Position numbers and translations under genes: made by a program. The notes under the pieces are model-generated. The model ran no database searches, was not told the DNA's origin, and was given only the letters and a program-made list of their open reading frames with translations. Positions 41,288 through 49,265 of a stretch of 52,528 bases of DNA are shown here, piece after piece. The DNA comes from an uncultured Oscillospiraceae bacterium (GTDB lineage Bacteria; Bacillota; Clostridia; Oscillospirales; Acutalibacteraceae): the NCBI GenBank assembly GCA_905193225.1, contig CAJJNV010000012.1, positions 1 through 52,528 on the forward strand, read 5' to 3'. Every line of letters starts with the position of its first letter. Positions within the stretch are counted from its first letter, which is position 1.

Positions 41288-41647
41288 ATGAATAAAGATA
41301 AAGACAATCTTAATTTTGAAACCGTGTCAGAGTTGCTTGCCTCGTTGCCAAAAGCCGATAAGGTAACAACATACTATTGCAGCGGAGAATCCGATTTAAG
41401 CTTTGAAACCTTAGACGAGTTTGTCCAAGTGGTGCTCAGGGGCGGAGAGGTTACGTTTATATACAAAGGTGTTGAATACGGGATCTTCTTCTGCGACGAT
41501 GGTATCAGCGTATCGGCACTGAACAGTGAGGAAAGTGAAAAAATTTATAAAACCGCCGAGGAAACCCTTGATTACCCGATAGGGAATGTGACCATAAGAG
41601 ATATAATCACCACAAAAGAAGTTGAGATCACCAACAGAAACATTTGA
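41288..41647 (+). CDS. small protein of unknown family, second of a tandem pair
   Basis: A 119-residue paralogue of the preceding gene. Its first 40 residues are unique (SELLASLPKADKVTTYYCSG); the rest aligns end to end, with GGEVTFIYKGVEYGIFFCDD, VSALNSEESEKIYKTAEETL and DYPIGNVTIRDIIT. The two genes are also very similar at the DNA level over their last 120 nt, so the duplication is fairly recent. AAAGGAG lies 11 nt before the ATG, and the genes are 25 nt apart, one transcript. Function unknown; an immunity or regulatory role is only speculation. Confidence 0.82.
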   Translation: MNKDKDNLNFETVSELLASLPKADKVTTYYCSGESDLSFETLDEFVQVVLRGGEVTFIYKGVEYGIFFCDDGISVSALNSEESEKIYKTAEETLDYPIGNVTIRDIITTKEVEITNRNI

Positions 41648-41728
41648 TTTAAAAAATGCAAATACAATATAAATGATTATAAAAACACTTTTCTTCGGGA
41701 AAAATAAAACCGATGAGAGGTGTTTTTT

Positions 41729-42739
41729 ATGTTAAATAAAAACGGGGAAAATACAATTGTTTTTTCAAACAGCCCGCGGATCCGCGGATTTGCTTCGGTG
41801 GCGGGAAAGACCGAGGGCAAGGGGCCTTTGGGCAAGGAATTTGATGTGATCTTTGAAGATGAATACAGCGGTGAGGATACCTTCGAGCAGGCCGAAAGCC
41901 GCCTTGTTGAAGCGGCAGTGGAGACCCTTTTAAAAAAGACCGATATGCCCGCCGATGAGGTGGATATTCTTTTTGCGGGGGACCTTTTAAACCAGTGCGC
42001 CGGATCGACCTTCGGCGCGGAAAATTTCGGAATACCCCATGTGGGAGTTTACGGAGCCTGTTCGACAATGGCCTTAAGTCTCGGCCTTGCGGCCGTTTTT
42101 GTGGACGCGGGATATGCAAAAAACGCCGTGGCCGTGACCTCCTCCCATTTTTGCGCGTCGGAGCGGCAGTTCAGATTGCCCCTTGAATACGGCGGCCAGC
42201 GTACCGGCTCGGCCCAGTGGACGGTGACCGGCTCGGGAGCGGTTATGGTGGGCAGGGATTGCGGCAACATCGAAATAAAATCGGCCACCTTCGGCAGAAT
42301 AACCGATTACAACGTTACCGATGTTAACAACATGGGTGCGGCGATGGCTCCTGCGGCGGCAAGGACCCTTTGCGAATTTTTTGAGGATACAAAGCGCCGC
42401 CCCGAGGATTTTGATTTGATACTGACCGGGGATCTGGGAAAGGTGGGCAGCGAGTTGCTCCTTACCCTTATGAAGGAGGAGGGGCACGACATCTCGGGCG
42501 TTCATTCCGACTGCGGACTTAATATATTCTATCTTGAGGATCAGGATGTCAATGCAGGGGGATCGGGGTGCGGCTGTTCGGCAAGCGTACTTTGTTCGAG
42601 AATGCTTCGGGAGCTTTCGGAAAAGAAATACAAAAATGTGCTGTTCTGTGCCACCGGCGCCCTTCATTCTCCCGTGACGGTCTTTCAGAAAAAACCCATT
42701 CCCGCTATTGCCCACGCGATATGGCTTTCGGTAAAATGA
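41729..42739 (+). CDS. spoVAD: stage V sporulation protein AD
   Basis: A 336-residue thiolase-fold protein matching SpoVAD: FAGDLLNQCAGSTFGAENFGIPHVGVYGACSTMALSL, VAVTSSHFCASERQFRLPLEYGGQR and DFDLILTGDLGKVGSELL are diagnostic. SpoVAD binds dipicolinic acid and helps move it into the spore. It normally sits in a spoVA operon between spoVAC and spoVAE; here it stands alone. The ATG at 41729 follows GAGAGG at 8 nt. An AAAAACAC/GTGTTTTT inverted repeat brackets the upstream region, including the ribosome binding site. Confidence 0.95.
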   Translation: MLNKNGENTIVFSNSPRIRGFASVAGKTEGKGPLGKEFDVIFEDEYSGEDTFEQAESRLVEAAVETLLKKTDMPADEVDILFAGDLLNQCAGSTFGAENFGIPHVGVYGACSTMALSLGLAAVFVDAGYAKNAVAVTSSHFCASERQFRLPLEYGGQRTGSAQWTVTGSGAVMVGRDCGNIEIKSATFGRITDYNVTDVNNMGAAMAPAAARTLCEFFEDTKRRPEDFDLILTGDLGKVGSELLLTLMKEEGHDISGVHSDCGLNIFYLEDQDVNAGGSGCGCSASVLCSRMLRELSEKKYKNVLFCATGALHSPVTVFQKKPIPAIAHAIWLSVK

Positions 42740-42833
42740 TGTTTTATAAAAAAATGTCCTCTCCGCCGCACGGCTTTAAAAAATGCTCACTGTTTATAAA
42801 AAAATAACCGACGGCCGTTGCCGCCGAATAAAC

Positions 42834-42868
42834 AAAGGACGCGACAGGTTAAATCTGCCGCGTCCTTT
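42834..42868. terminator. bidirectional terminator
   Basis: AAAGGACGCGACAG (42834-42847) pairs with CTGCCGCGTCCTTT (42855-42868), one mismatch, 7-nt loop, between convergent spoVAD and the phosphatase gene. Confidence 0.85.
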
Positions 42869-42914
42869 TGCTGTGTGGTTTTGCTATTACATAATCAATA
42901 TAATGTTTTATCGA

Positions 42915-43511
42915 TCATATCTCCCCGAGCACTTCCGCCTTATATCCTCTCATCCAAATGGAAGGGGTGATTCTCAGGGTATATCCCCGGCCGGGAGCGC
43001 ACACCCATTCGTTAAAGGGAAGCTCCGGCAGGCCGCAGACCGACAGAATGGCCATTATATTTCCGCCGTGGAGGCAAAAGGCGCAGTCGGTCACGCCTTC
43101 CTTCATAATGTCCTCCACCGTTTTTGCAAAGGCCACAACCGACCGCTTTACAAAGTCGTCGGTGCTTTCTCCCCCGGGAGGGCACCCGCCCGACAGCCAG
43201 TCCGAAAAGGCGGGATCGTCTTTAAGCTCCTCGGCGGTCTTGTTTTCAAATTTGCCGAAATCACATTCGCAAAGCCCGGGGACGGTGGTTATTTCCTTTT
43301 CGGGGTATATTATTTCAAGGGTTTCTACGCAGCGTTTAAGGGGACTTGAATAAAGGCGCTGCGCATAAGGATAAATTCCCTGATTATCAAGAGCCTTTAT
43401 CTGCTCCTTTCCCCTGGCGGTGAGCGGGAGATCGGTCTTTCCCACATATCTTATGACCCCTTCGGGTTTTTCAAGGCCGTGACGTATGAGATGAATTTTA
43501 TATGTTTTCAA
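42915..43511 (-). CDS. histidine phosphatase family protein
   Basis: A 198-residue member of the phosphoglycerate mutase/histidine phosphatase superfamily. The phosphoacceptor is His10 in HLIRHGLEKPEG (the usual RHGET is altered to RHGLE). SSPLKRCVETLEII supplies the second arginine and FCLHGGNIMAIL the second catalytic histidine. The small size resembles CobC-like or acid-phosphatase members; the substrate is unknown. It diverges from an XRE regulator gene, sharing a compact promoter/operator region, so it is likely controlled by that regulator. Confidence 0.88.
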   Translation of the reverse strand: MKTYKIHLIRHGLEKPEGVIRYVGKTDLPLTARGKEQIKALDNQGIYPYAQRLYSSPLKRCVETLEIIYPEKEITTVPGLCECDFGKFENKTAEELKDDPAFSDWLSGGCPPGGESTDDFVKRSVVAFAKTVEDIMKEGVTDCAFCLHGGNIMAILSVCGLPELPFNEWVCAPGRGYTLRITPSIWMRGYKAEVLGEI

Positions 43512-43524
43512 TTAAATATCCCTC

Positions 43525-43553
43525 TTTACAAATGTCTTTAAGAGTATTATAAT
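43525..43553 (+). promoter_or_regulatory. promoter of the XRE regulator gene
   Basis: TTTACA (43525-43530), 17-nt spacer, TATAAT (43548-43553). Its -10 overlaps the -10 of the divergent phosphatase promoter. Confidence 0.78.
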
Positions 43554-43574
43554 ATACAGGGTGTATAAATTCAA
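43546..43574 (-). promoter_or_regulatory. promoter of the histidine phosphatase gene
   Basis: TTGAAT (43569-43574), 17-nt spacer, TATAAT (43546-43551) on the minus strand, sharing TATTATAATA with the plus-strand promoter. Confidence 0.78.
43553..43567. promoter_or_regulatory. operator-like palindrome TATACA-GGG-TGTATA
   Basis: Perfect 6-bp arms with a 3-bp centre. It fills the -35/-10 spacer of the phosphatase promoter and covers the expected transcription start of the XRE gene, so one bound regulator could block both promoters. Confidence 0.68.
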
Positions 43575-43594
43575 GAAAAATCTTTGAAGTGGCG

Positions 43595-44230
43595 ATGAAG
43601 AATATGAAAAACAAATTTGCCCAAACTATAACCGAGCTGAGACATCGTAAAGGAATAACTCAAAAACAGGCGGCTGCCGAGCTGGGAGTTTCCCAGGCCC
43701 TTCTTTCCCATTACGAAAAAGGGGTCAGAGAATGCGGCCTTGATTTCCTTTTAAAGGCGTCGGAGTTTTACGAGGTGCCCTGCGACATACTTCTTGGCAA
43801 AAACGAGCTCCCCGAAAAACTGCCCGAGCCGGAAATACTGCCCGAGAAAAAGGCTCTTTCCAATTCTCTCGAAATAATATTCGACATTATCGAAAATTCC
43901 GGCAGCGAACAGTTTGAAAAAGAGGTTTGGAGCTTTCTGATGCTTGCCATATACCGTATTTTGCGTGTTATGTGTGAAAGCAGAGAGGGAGAAGCGACGG
44001 TTTTCGAGGTTTCTCACCATACATACAGGGCCATGGCCGACGCCGCAATGCAGGTTGCCGAGGTCAGTATAAGCTGCGCCGTAAACGGTCAGACGGCGGG
44101 ATTTCCTCCCATCGCCGATCCCGATGCGATGCGTCTTTCGAGCCATCAATTCGCCGAAAAATACAAAGAAAAGTATTCCGATTTGCTTTATCTTATCCAT
44201 TCGGCAGAAGAACGGATGAAATTTATATAA
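43595..44230 (+). CDS. XRE-family transcriptional regulator
   Basis: About 211 residues. The N-terminal 60 residues are a Cro/C1-type helix-turn-helix: ITELRHRKGITQKQAAAELG, SQALLSHYEKGVRECGLDFL. The C-terminal 140 residues are helical and match no family I recognise; QVAEVSISCAVNG may be part of a dimer or ligand domain. It likely binds the palindrome in its own promoter and controls the divergent phosphatase gene. Three starts are possible (GTG 43589, ATG 43595, ATG 43604); no strong ribosome binding site decides between them. Confidence 0.88.
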   Translation: MKNMKNKFAQTITELRHRKGITQKQAAAELGVSQALLSHYEKGVRECGLDFLLKASEFYEVPCDILLGKNELPEKLPEPEILPEKKALSNSLEIIFDIIENSGSEQFEKEVWSFLMLAIYRILRVMCESREGEATVFEVSHHTYRAMADAAMQVAEVSISCAVNGQTAGFPPIADPDAMRLSSHQFAEKYKEKYSDLLYLIHSAEERMKFI

Positions 44231-44292
44231 TGCTTCCCTTTAGGGATCGGTCTGACGCCGACCCTTAAGGAATTTTATGAAAGGTGATCTTT

Positions 44293-45696
44293 ATGGAAAA
44301 AACCAAAGCAGCACAAAAAAAAGAACAGCTTATGCCCGCCGCCAAAAACGGATGGGACAGAGTGAGCGAAAATGATCATAAGGCGATATATGATTTCGCC
44401 GAGGGATATATGGATTTTATGACCAGGTGCAAAACCGAGCGGGAGGTGGTCTCCTTCGCCGAAAAGGCTCTTGTGTCGGCGGGATTTGAAAAATTCGATC
44501 CCAAAAAGCCCCTTAAAGCAGGGGACAGGGTGTATGTAAACAACCGCGGCAAGGCAATTATGGCGGCGGTTATCGGCAGCGAGGACATCGAAAAGGGTGT
44601 GGACATTGCCGCCGCACACATCGATTCTCCCCGCCTCGATTTAAAACAGCATCCCCTTTACGAGGACAGCGAGCTTGCCCTATTTAAAACCCACTATTAC
44701 GGCGGAATAAAGAAATACCAGTGGTCGACCGTGCCCCTGTCGCTTCACGGGGTTATTGTCCGCGCCGACGGTGAGAAGGTTGAAATCAATATCGGTGAAA
44801 ATGAAGGCGATCCGCAGTTTGTGGTCACCGATCTGCTTCCCCATCTCGGAAGGGAGCAGTCTAAACGCCCTCTTTCGGAAGGCATAAAGGGCGAGGAGCT
44901 TAATATTCTGCTGGGCAGCCGTCCCTTTAACGGCGATCCCGAGTCCGAACGGGTCAAGCTTAATATAATCAACATTTTAAATGAGAAATACGGAATAACC
45001 GACAAGGATTTTGTCACCGCCGAGCTTGAAGCTGTTCCTGCCGCAAAGCCCACCGACATCGGATTTGACCGATCGCTCATCGGCGCCTACGGTCACGACG
45101 ATCGCTGCTGCGCATATCCCACTCTTGAGGCTATAATCGGCTGCAAGGCCCCTAAGAGGACAGCCATAGCCGTGCTCACCGACAAGGAAGAGATCGGCTC
45201 CGACGGAAACACAGGCCTTCATTCGGCATATATGAAATATTTCATCGAGGACATTGCCGAAAATATGGGCAGCAAGGGCAGATGGGTGCTGACAAACAGC
45301 CGCTGCCTGTCGGCCGACGTTAACGCCGCATTCGATCCCACCTTTGCCGAGCCTTTCGAGCGCAATAACGCAAGCTTTATAAACTATGGCGCCGTGCTTA
45401 CCAAATATACCGGAGCGGGCGGAAAATCCTCTACCTCCGACGCAGGCGCGGAGTTTGTTGGAGAAATATCCCGTATTATGGACGAGAAAAATGTTGTGTG
45501 GCAGACCGGCGAGCTTGGCAAGGTCGATTTCGGCGGCGGCGGAACGGTTGCAAAATATGTGGCCGAGCTTAATGTCGATGTCATAGATCTCGGCGTTCCG
45601 GTGCTTTCCATGCACGCTCCTTTTGAAGTTATATCCAAGCTTGACCTTTATATGACCTTTAAGGCCGTTGAGGCTCTTTATTCGTCCGAAAGATAG
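44293..45696 (+). CDS. M18 family aminopeptidase
   Basis: A 467-residue cytosolic metallopeptidase of the M18 (aspartyl aminopeptidase) family. The di-metal ligands are in IAAAHIDSPRLDLK (His, Asp), LTDKEEIGSDG (Glu-Glu), SADVNAAFDP and the C-terminal VPVLSMHAPFEV (His). It removes N-terminal residues, typically Asp or Glu, from peptides. The start is set by AAAGGTGATC before ATG 44293; a TTG-type start 9 nt earlier is not needed. It is 12 nt upstream of galE and probably co-transcribed with it. Confidence 0.93.
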   Translation: MEKTKAAQKKEQLMPAAKNGWDRVSENDHKAIYDFAEGYMDFMTRCKTEREVVSFAEKALVSAGFEKFDPKKPLKAGDRVYVNNRGKAIMAAVIGSEDIEKGVDIAAAHIDSPRLDLKQHPLYEDSELALFKTHYYGGIKKYQWSTVPLSLHGVIVRADGEKVEINIGENEGDPQFVVTDLLPHLGREQSKRPLSEGIKGEELNILLGSRPFNGDPESERVKLNIINILNEKYGITDKDFVTAELEAVPAAKPTDIGFDRSLIGAYGHDDRCCAYPTLEAIIGCKAPKRTAIAVLTDKEEIGSDGNTGLHSAYMKYFIEDIAENMGSKGRWVLTNSRCLSADVNAAFDPTFAEPFERNNASFINYGAVLTKYTGAGGKSSTSDAGAEFVGEISRIMDEKNVVWQTGELGKVDFGGGGTVAKYVAELNVDVIDLGVPVLSMHAPFEVISKLDLYMTFKAVEALYSSER

Positions 45697-45708
45697 GAGG
45701 AAAAAATT

Positions 45709-46725
45709 ATGGCAACAATTCTCATTACCGGCGGCGCCGGCTACATAGGCAGCCACACCTGCATTGCATTACAGCAGTCGGGATACGATGTTATCGTGGT
45801 GGACAATCTGGACAATTCCAGCGAAAAATCCCTTCCCCGAGTTGAAAAAATAACCGGCAAACCTATAAAGTTCTATAAAGAGGATGTCCGTGACCGCGGG
45901 GCCATGAACAGAATATTCGATGAGAATAAAATCGACGCAGTCATCCATTTTGCAGGGCTTAAAGCGGTGGGTGAATCGGTGGCAAAGCCTCTTGAATATT
46001 ACGATAACAACCTTATAAACACCCTTGTGCTTCTGGAAACAATGCGGGATCACGGAGTCAAAAAGCTGGTGTTCAGCTCCTCGGCAACGGTTTACGGTCT
46101 GAGTAAGGAAATGCCCCTTAAGGAGGGGATGCCCATAAGCGCCATAAACCCTTACGGCCGCACAAAGCTTTTTATTGAAGAAATCCTTCGGGATCTTTAT
46201 AAAGCTGATAATACCTGGTCGCTGGCTCTGCTCCGCTATTTTAATCCCATCGGGGCTCACGAGGGGGGCACCATCGGTGAAAATCCCAAGGGCATTCCCA
46301 ACAATCTTATGCCCTACATAACCCAGGTGGCGGTAGGCAAGCTTGAAAAGCTCCATGTTTTCGGTAACGACTATAACACGGTCGACGGAACGGGCGTGCG
46401 CGACTATATTCATGTTATGGATCTGGCCGAGGGTCATGCCAAGGCTCTTGACTATCTGCTGACCCATGAAGGCTGCGGAGAATACAATCTCGGAACCGGC
46501 AGAGGCGTCAGCGTGCTTGAGCTTCGTGCTGCTTTTGAAAAGGCATCGGGAGTGAAAATCCCTTATGTTATCGATCCTCGCCGTCCGGGCGATCCCGATG
46601 AGGTTTATGCCGACGCTTCAAAGGCCAAGGAGCTTTTCGGCTGGGAGGCCAAAAGGGACATCGAGCAGATGTGCAGGGACAGCTGGAACTGGCAGAAAAA
46701 CAATCCCAACGGCTTTGACGATTGA
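45709..46725 (+). CDS. galE: UDP-glucose 4-epimerase
   Basis: A 338-residue short-chain dehydrogenase-fold enzyme. The NAD site is TGGAGYIGSHT (7-17), the catalytic residues are Ser124, Tyr149 and Lys153 (YGRTK), and LLRYFNPIGAHEGGTIGE and RRPGDPDEVYAD are GalE signatures. It interconverts UDP-glucose and UDP-galactose. With the two alpha-galactosidases at the end of the window, it would route released galactose after the Leloir steps. AGGAGG precedes the ATG by 7 nt. Confidence 0.97.
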   Translation: MATILITGGAGYIGSHTCIALQQSGYDVIVVDNLDNSSEKSLPRVEKITGKPIKFYKEDVRDRGAMNRIFDENKIDAVIHFAGLKAVGESVAKPLEYYDNNLINTLVLLETMRDHGVKKLVFSSSATVYGLSKEMPLKEGMPISAINPYGRTKLFIEEILRDLYKADNTWSLALLRYFNPIGAHEGGTIGENPKGIPNNLMPYITQVAVGKLEKLHVFGNDYNTVDGTGVRDYIHVMDLAEGHAKALDYLLTHEGCGEYNLGTGRGVSVLELRAAFEKASGVKIPYVIDPRRPGDPDEVYADASKAKELFGWEAKRDIEQMCRDSWNWQKNNPNGFDD

Positions 46726-46750
46726 ATTTGACAAGGACTTATAAACAATA

Positions 46751-46795
46751 AAAATGCCTCGGTTCAAAAAACGAACCGGGGCATTTGCTTTTTTA
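46751..46795. terminator. bidirectional terminator between galE and the DUF512 gene
   Basis: AAATGCCTCGGTTC (46752-46765) pairs with GAACCGGGGCATTT (46773-46786), one G-U pair; T-rich tracts follow on both strands. Confidence 0.9.
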
Positions 46796-46859
46796 CGGCG
46801 TTTGTAATATCGGGCGGAAAAGGGCTTTATGGTAAATACCTTTTACCTGACAAAATCGC

Positions 46860-48164
46860 TTACAGCGACAAAATAAAATCGCAAAGCTCGTATCCGTCCC
46901 CCGGTACGCAGCCGGCGGGAACGCCCACAGCCTTTTGAAGATCGTCTATGTGGGTATCGTCGAGGAAAAGATCTCCCTCGCTTCTAAGCACGCCGGGCGG
47001 CAAAAGAAGCCTGCCCTTTAAATCCTGCCCCTTAAGCTGATTTATTATGTCCCGCCCCGTGAGCAGACCGGCAACGGTTATGCGCTCGCCGAAAAAGTCG
47101 TTGCGGATGGTATATATTTTATAATCAAGCCCCGGGAATTTCTCGGCGGTTTTTTTCATCAGAAATTCCATAAGCGGCGCGGCTAAAGAGGCGGTGGCAA
47201 TTGAAAAGCTGCGTTTTTTGCCGTCGGCCTCGGCGTCATCTAAAGCGGCAAGATAGTCGTCCCGCAGCGACGCCCACATTCCGACACCGTTTTCGATCTG
47301 CAAAAAATCCTCGTAAAATGAGCTGTCGGGAATTTCACGTCCGGCGGTCAGATAAAACTCGTCGGAAGGGAAGCACAGCCGCGTGCCGTGCTTTTTAAGA
47401 AACTCATCGCCGAACCTCTCCATTGTGTCCACAACGGCACCCGCCGTTTCACTGTTGAAAGGCACGAGAGGCTCAAGCCCCTCACGGTATTTTGTCAGTC
47501 CCACCGGAACGGCGCATATGCTTTGAACGGCAGGGTGCAGTGCTCCTAAATCCTCAAGGGTCTTTTCAAGCTCCTTGCCGTCATTATATCCCGGGCAAAG
47601 CACAAGCTGGGTGTTGAGTTTTATTCCCGCCTCTGCGAAGCGATAGAGCGCCGACAGCGCCTCCCCCGCAAAGCGGTTTTTCATCATTTTGCACCGAAGC
47701 TCGGGATTGGTGGTATGCACCGAGATATTAACGGGGCTGATATGCATTTTAATGACCCGCTCGATCTCGTGCTCGGTGAGATTGGTAAGGGTGATGTAAT
47801 TGCCGAAAAGAAAGGAAAGGCGGGAATCGTCGTCCTTAAAATAAAGCGACGGACGAAGGCCTTTGGGCAGCTGATCGATGAAGCAGAAAATGCACTTGTT
47901 TTTGCAGGAATGCTGCTTGTCCATAAGGTAGGTGTCGAATTCCATACCCGTTTCGTCGTATTCGTCACGTTTTTTAAGCAGGGCCGTTAAAGGCTTTCCG
48001 TCGCGTTCGAGCACGATGTTAAGCCGTTTTTCGGTCATATAAAAGCGAAAATCAAGCACATCTTCGATCTCGTTTCCGTTGATGGAAATAAGCATATCGC
48101 CGCTTTTTATTCCGCATTTTTCGGCGGGGGAATGTTTATCCACCGAAGAAATTTTAACCGGCAC
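46860..48164 (-). CDS. DUF512 radical-SAM protein with a PDZ domain
   Basis: A 434-residue protein with an N-terminal PDZ domain (about 3-65, PAEKCGIKSGDMLISING), a radical-SAM-like cluster site Cys87, Cys91, Cys94 (CKNKCIFC), SVHTTNPELR, and the C-terminal DUF512 domain (GRLLLPPGVLRSEGDLFLDD). The family is widespread in Clostridia and cyanobacteria; its reaction is unknown. It is often near the GTPase gene der and plsY, which are not seen here. It is preceded on the minus strand by a 280-nt gap after rpmF. Confidence 0.93.
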   Translation of the reverse strand: MPVKISSVDKHSPAEKCGIKSGDMLISINGNEIEDVLDFRFYMTEKRLNIVLERDGKPLTALLKKRDEYDETGMEFDTYLMDKQHSCKNKCIFCFIDQLPKGLRPSLYFKDDDSRLSFLFGNYITLTNLTEHEIERVIKMHISPVNISVHTTNPELRCKMMKNRFAGEALSALYRFAEAGIKLNTQLVLCPGYNDGKELEKTLEDLGALHPAVQSICAVPVGLTKYREGLEPLVPFNSETAGAVVDTMERFGDEFLKKHGTRLCFPSDEFYLTAGREIPDSSFYEDFLQIENGVGMWASLRDDYLAALDDAEADGKKRSFSIATASLAAPLMEFLMKKTAEKFPGLDYKIYTIRNDFFGERITVAGLLTGRDIINQLKGQDLKGRLLLPPGVLRSEGDLFLDDTHIDDLQKAVGVPAGCVPGDGYELCDFILSL

Positions 48165-48448
48165 GGGAGGCCCTCCTTAAAAAGAAAATTCACCGACTCA
48201 AAAACAGAGCACCTGTCTGACGGAAATTCTGCACAGAAGCAGAAGCAAACAAGTTTTGAGCATATCTTTTTAAATAAAAATATTTTAAAAGAATAAAGGC
48301 GGTTTCGGTTTGCCCGCCGAAAGCCGCTTTTGCCTTAGGCTCGGCCGTCAAACAATACCGCCGACGGTGAGAACCGGCATAAATTTTTGTACAGCAAAGC
48401 GGGCGTATAAAATACACCCGCATAACTGCATTTTTTCTTCAGACGCAA
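48165..48448 (-). other. intergenic gap between rpmF and the DUF512 gene
   Basis: A 284-nt gap. It contains a hairpin close to rpmF (GCGGGTGTA / TACGCCCGC on the minus strand, 48399-48421) that may end the DUF177-rpmF transcript, though its T run is poor. No gene or clear promoter was found in the remainder. Confidence 0.5.
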
Positions 48449-48628
48449 TCAGTCGTTCTTGAGAACCTGACGGCCGTTGTACTGGCCGCAGGAAAGGCAT
48501 ACTCTGTGGGGACGCTTGTATTCGCCGCACTGAGGGCACTTTACGAGAGTAGGAGCGTCAAGCTTCCATACATTGGAGCGTCTCTTGTCGCGTCTTGTTT
48601 TGGAAATTCTTCTTGCCGGTACTGCCAT
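48449..48628 (-). CDS. rpmF: 50S ribosomal protein L32
   Basis: A 59-residue zinc-type L32 starting MAVPARRISKTRRDKRRSN, the family signature, with CPQC (31-34) and CLSC (44-47) as zinc ligands. The start at 48628 follows GGAGGTGCCGGAA. It lies 38 nt downstream of DUF177, the widely conserved DUF177-rpmF pair. Confidence 0.97.
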   Translation of the reverse strand: MAVPARRISKTRRDKRRSNVWKLDAPTLVKCPQCGEYKRPHRVCLSCGQYNGRQVLKND

Positions 48629-48666
48629 TTCCGGCACCTCCCTTTATAAAAATAATCTTTTAAAAC

Positions 48667-49158
48667 TTAGTCAAAAAAGGCTTTGAGAGCGTCGAGTCTC
48701 GGATCGGTCTGTTCCTTTGCGCAATCGCAATCCCCTTCGTTAAGGTTTTTACCGCAATTTGGGCAAAGACCTTTGCAATCGGGACTGCAAAGCAGCTTTG
48801 AAGGGTACCGAATGACGATATCGTCCCTTACAAGGGGGTCGAGATCGACCTTTTGATCCTCGGCAACAACAAAATCCTCGGTGTCCTCTCCCTCTGTTTC
48901 CTGAACCACGACATAGGTGAGTGGGAGCGATTCCTTGCGCTCGATGTCGGCGGCACAGCGGTCGCAGGGGGCAGAGATTGTGTATTCGGCGGTAAGCTCG
49001 ATAAAAACAACGCCGGCACGGTTTTTAGCCGCACCCTTTATCTTAACCGGTTTTTTTAAGGACGAGCATCCCGAGAACTCAAGATCCGACAGATCCATTT
49101 CGTACTCGAATGGTAGAGACTCGCTCCCGGCAAAAACACCGGAAAGATTAAGAAGCAT
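48667..49158 (-). CDS. DUF177 (YceD-like) protein
   Basis: A 163-residue acidic protein of the YceD/DUF177 family. APCDRCAADIERKESLPLTY and the C-terminal cysteine cluster CSPDCKGLCPNCGKNLNEG are typical. Plant and bacterial homologues have been linked to 23S rRNA accumulation. It precedes rpmF as in most bacteria. The start at 49158 (MLLNLSGVF) is set by GAAGGGAG upstream; a longer reading from 49185 is less likely. Confidence 0.92.
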   Translation of the reverse strand: MLLNLSGVFAGSESLPFEYEMDLSDLEFSGCSSLKKPVKIKGAAKNRAGVVFIELTAEYTISAPCDRCAADIERKESLPLTYVVVQETEGEDTEDFVVAEDQKVDLDPLVRDDIVIRYPSKLLCSPDCKGLCPNCGKNLNEGDCDCAKEQTDPRLDALKAFFD

Positions 49159-49229
49159 CGCATTTTCTCCCTTCGCATTTTTCAAAATCGCAGCTCAAAA
49201 AGCCCGATTTCACCGAATAGGCAAAGGTT

Positions 49230-49258
49230 ATTATATAATCTCTGTTCCTTTTTGTCAA
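49230..49258 (-). promoter_or_regulatory. consensus promoter of DUF177-rpmF
   Basis: Perfect TTGACA (49253-49258), 17-nt spacer, perfect TATAAT (49230-49235) on the minus strand; the -35 is 8 nt past the alpha-galactosidase stop codon. Confidence 0.94.
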
Positions 49259-49265
49259 GAGTTTT

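Noticed and set aside
40708..41728. Integrated element with attachment sites at tRNA-Lys
   Set aside because: No repeat of the tRNA 3' end and no integrase were found; only the small paralogous pair is unusual.
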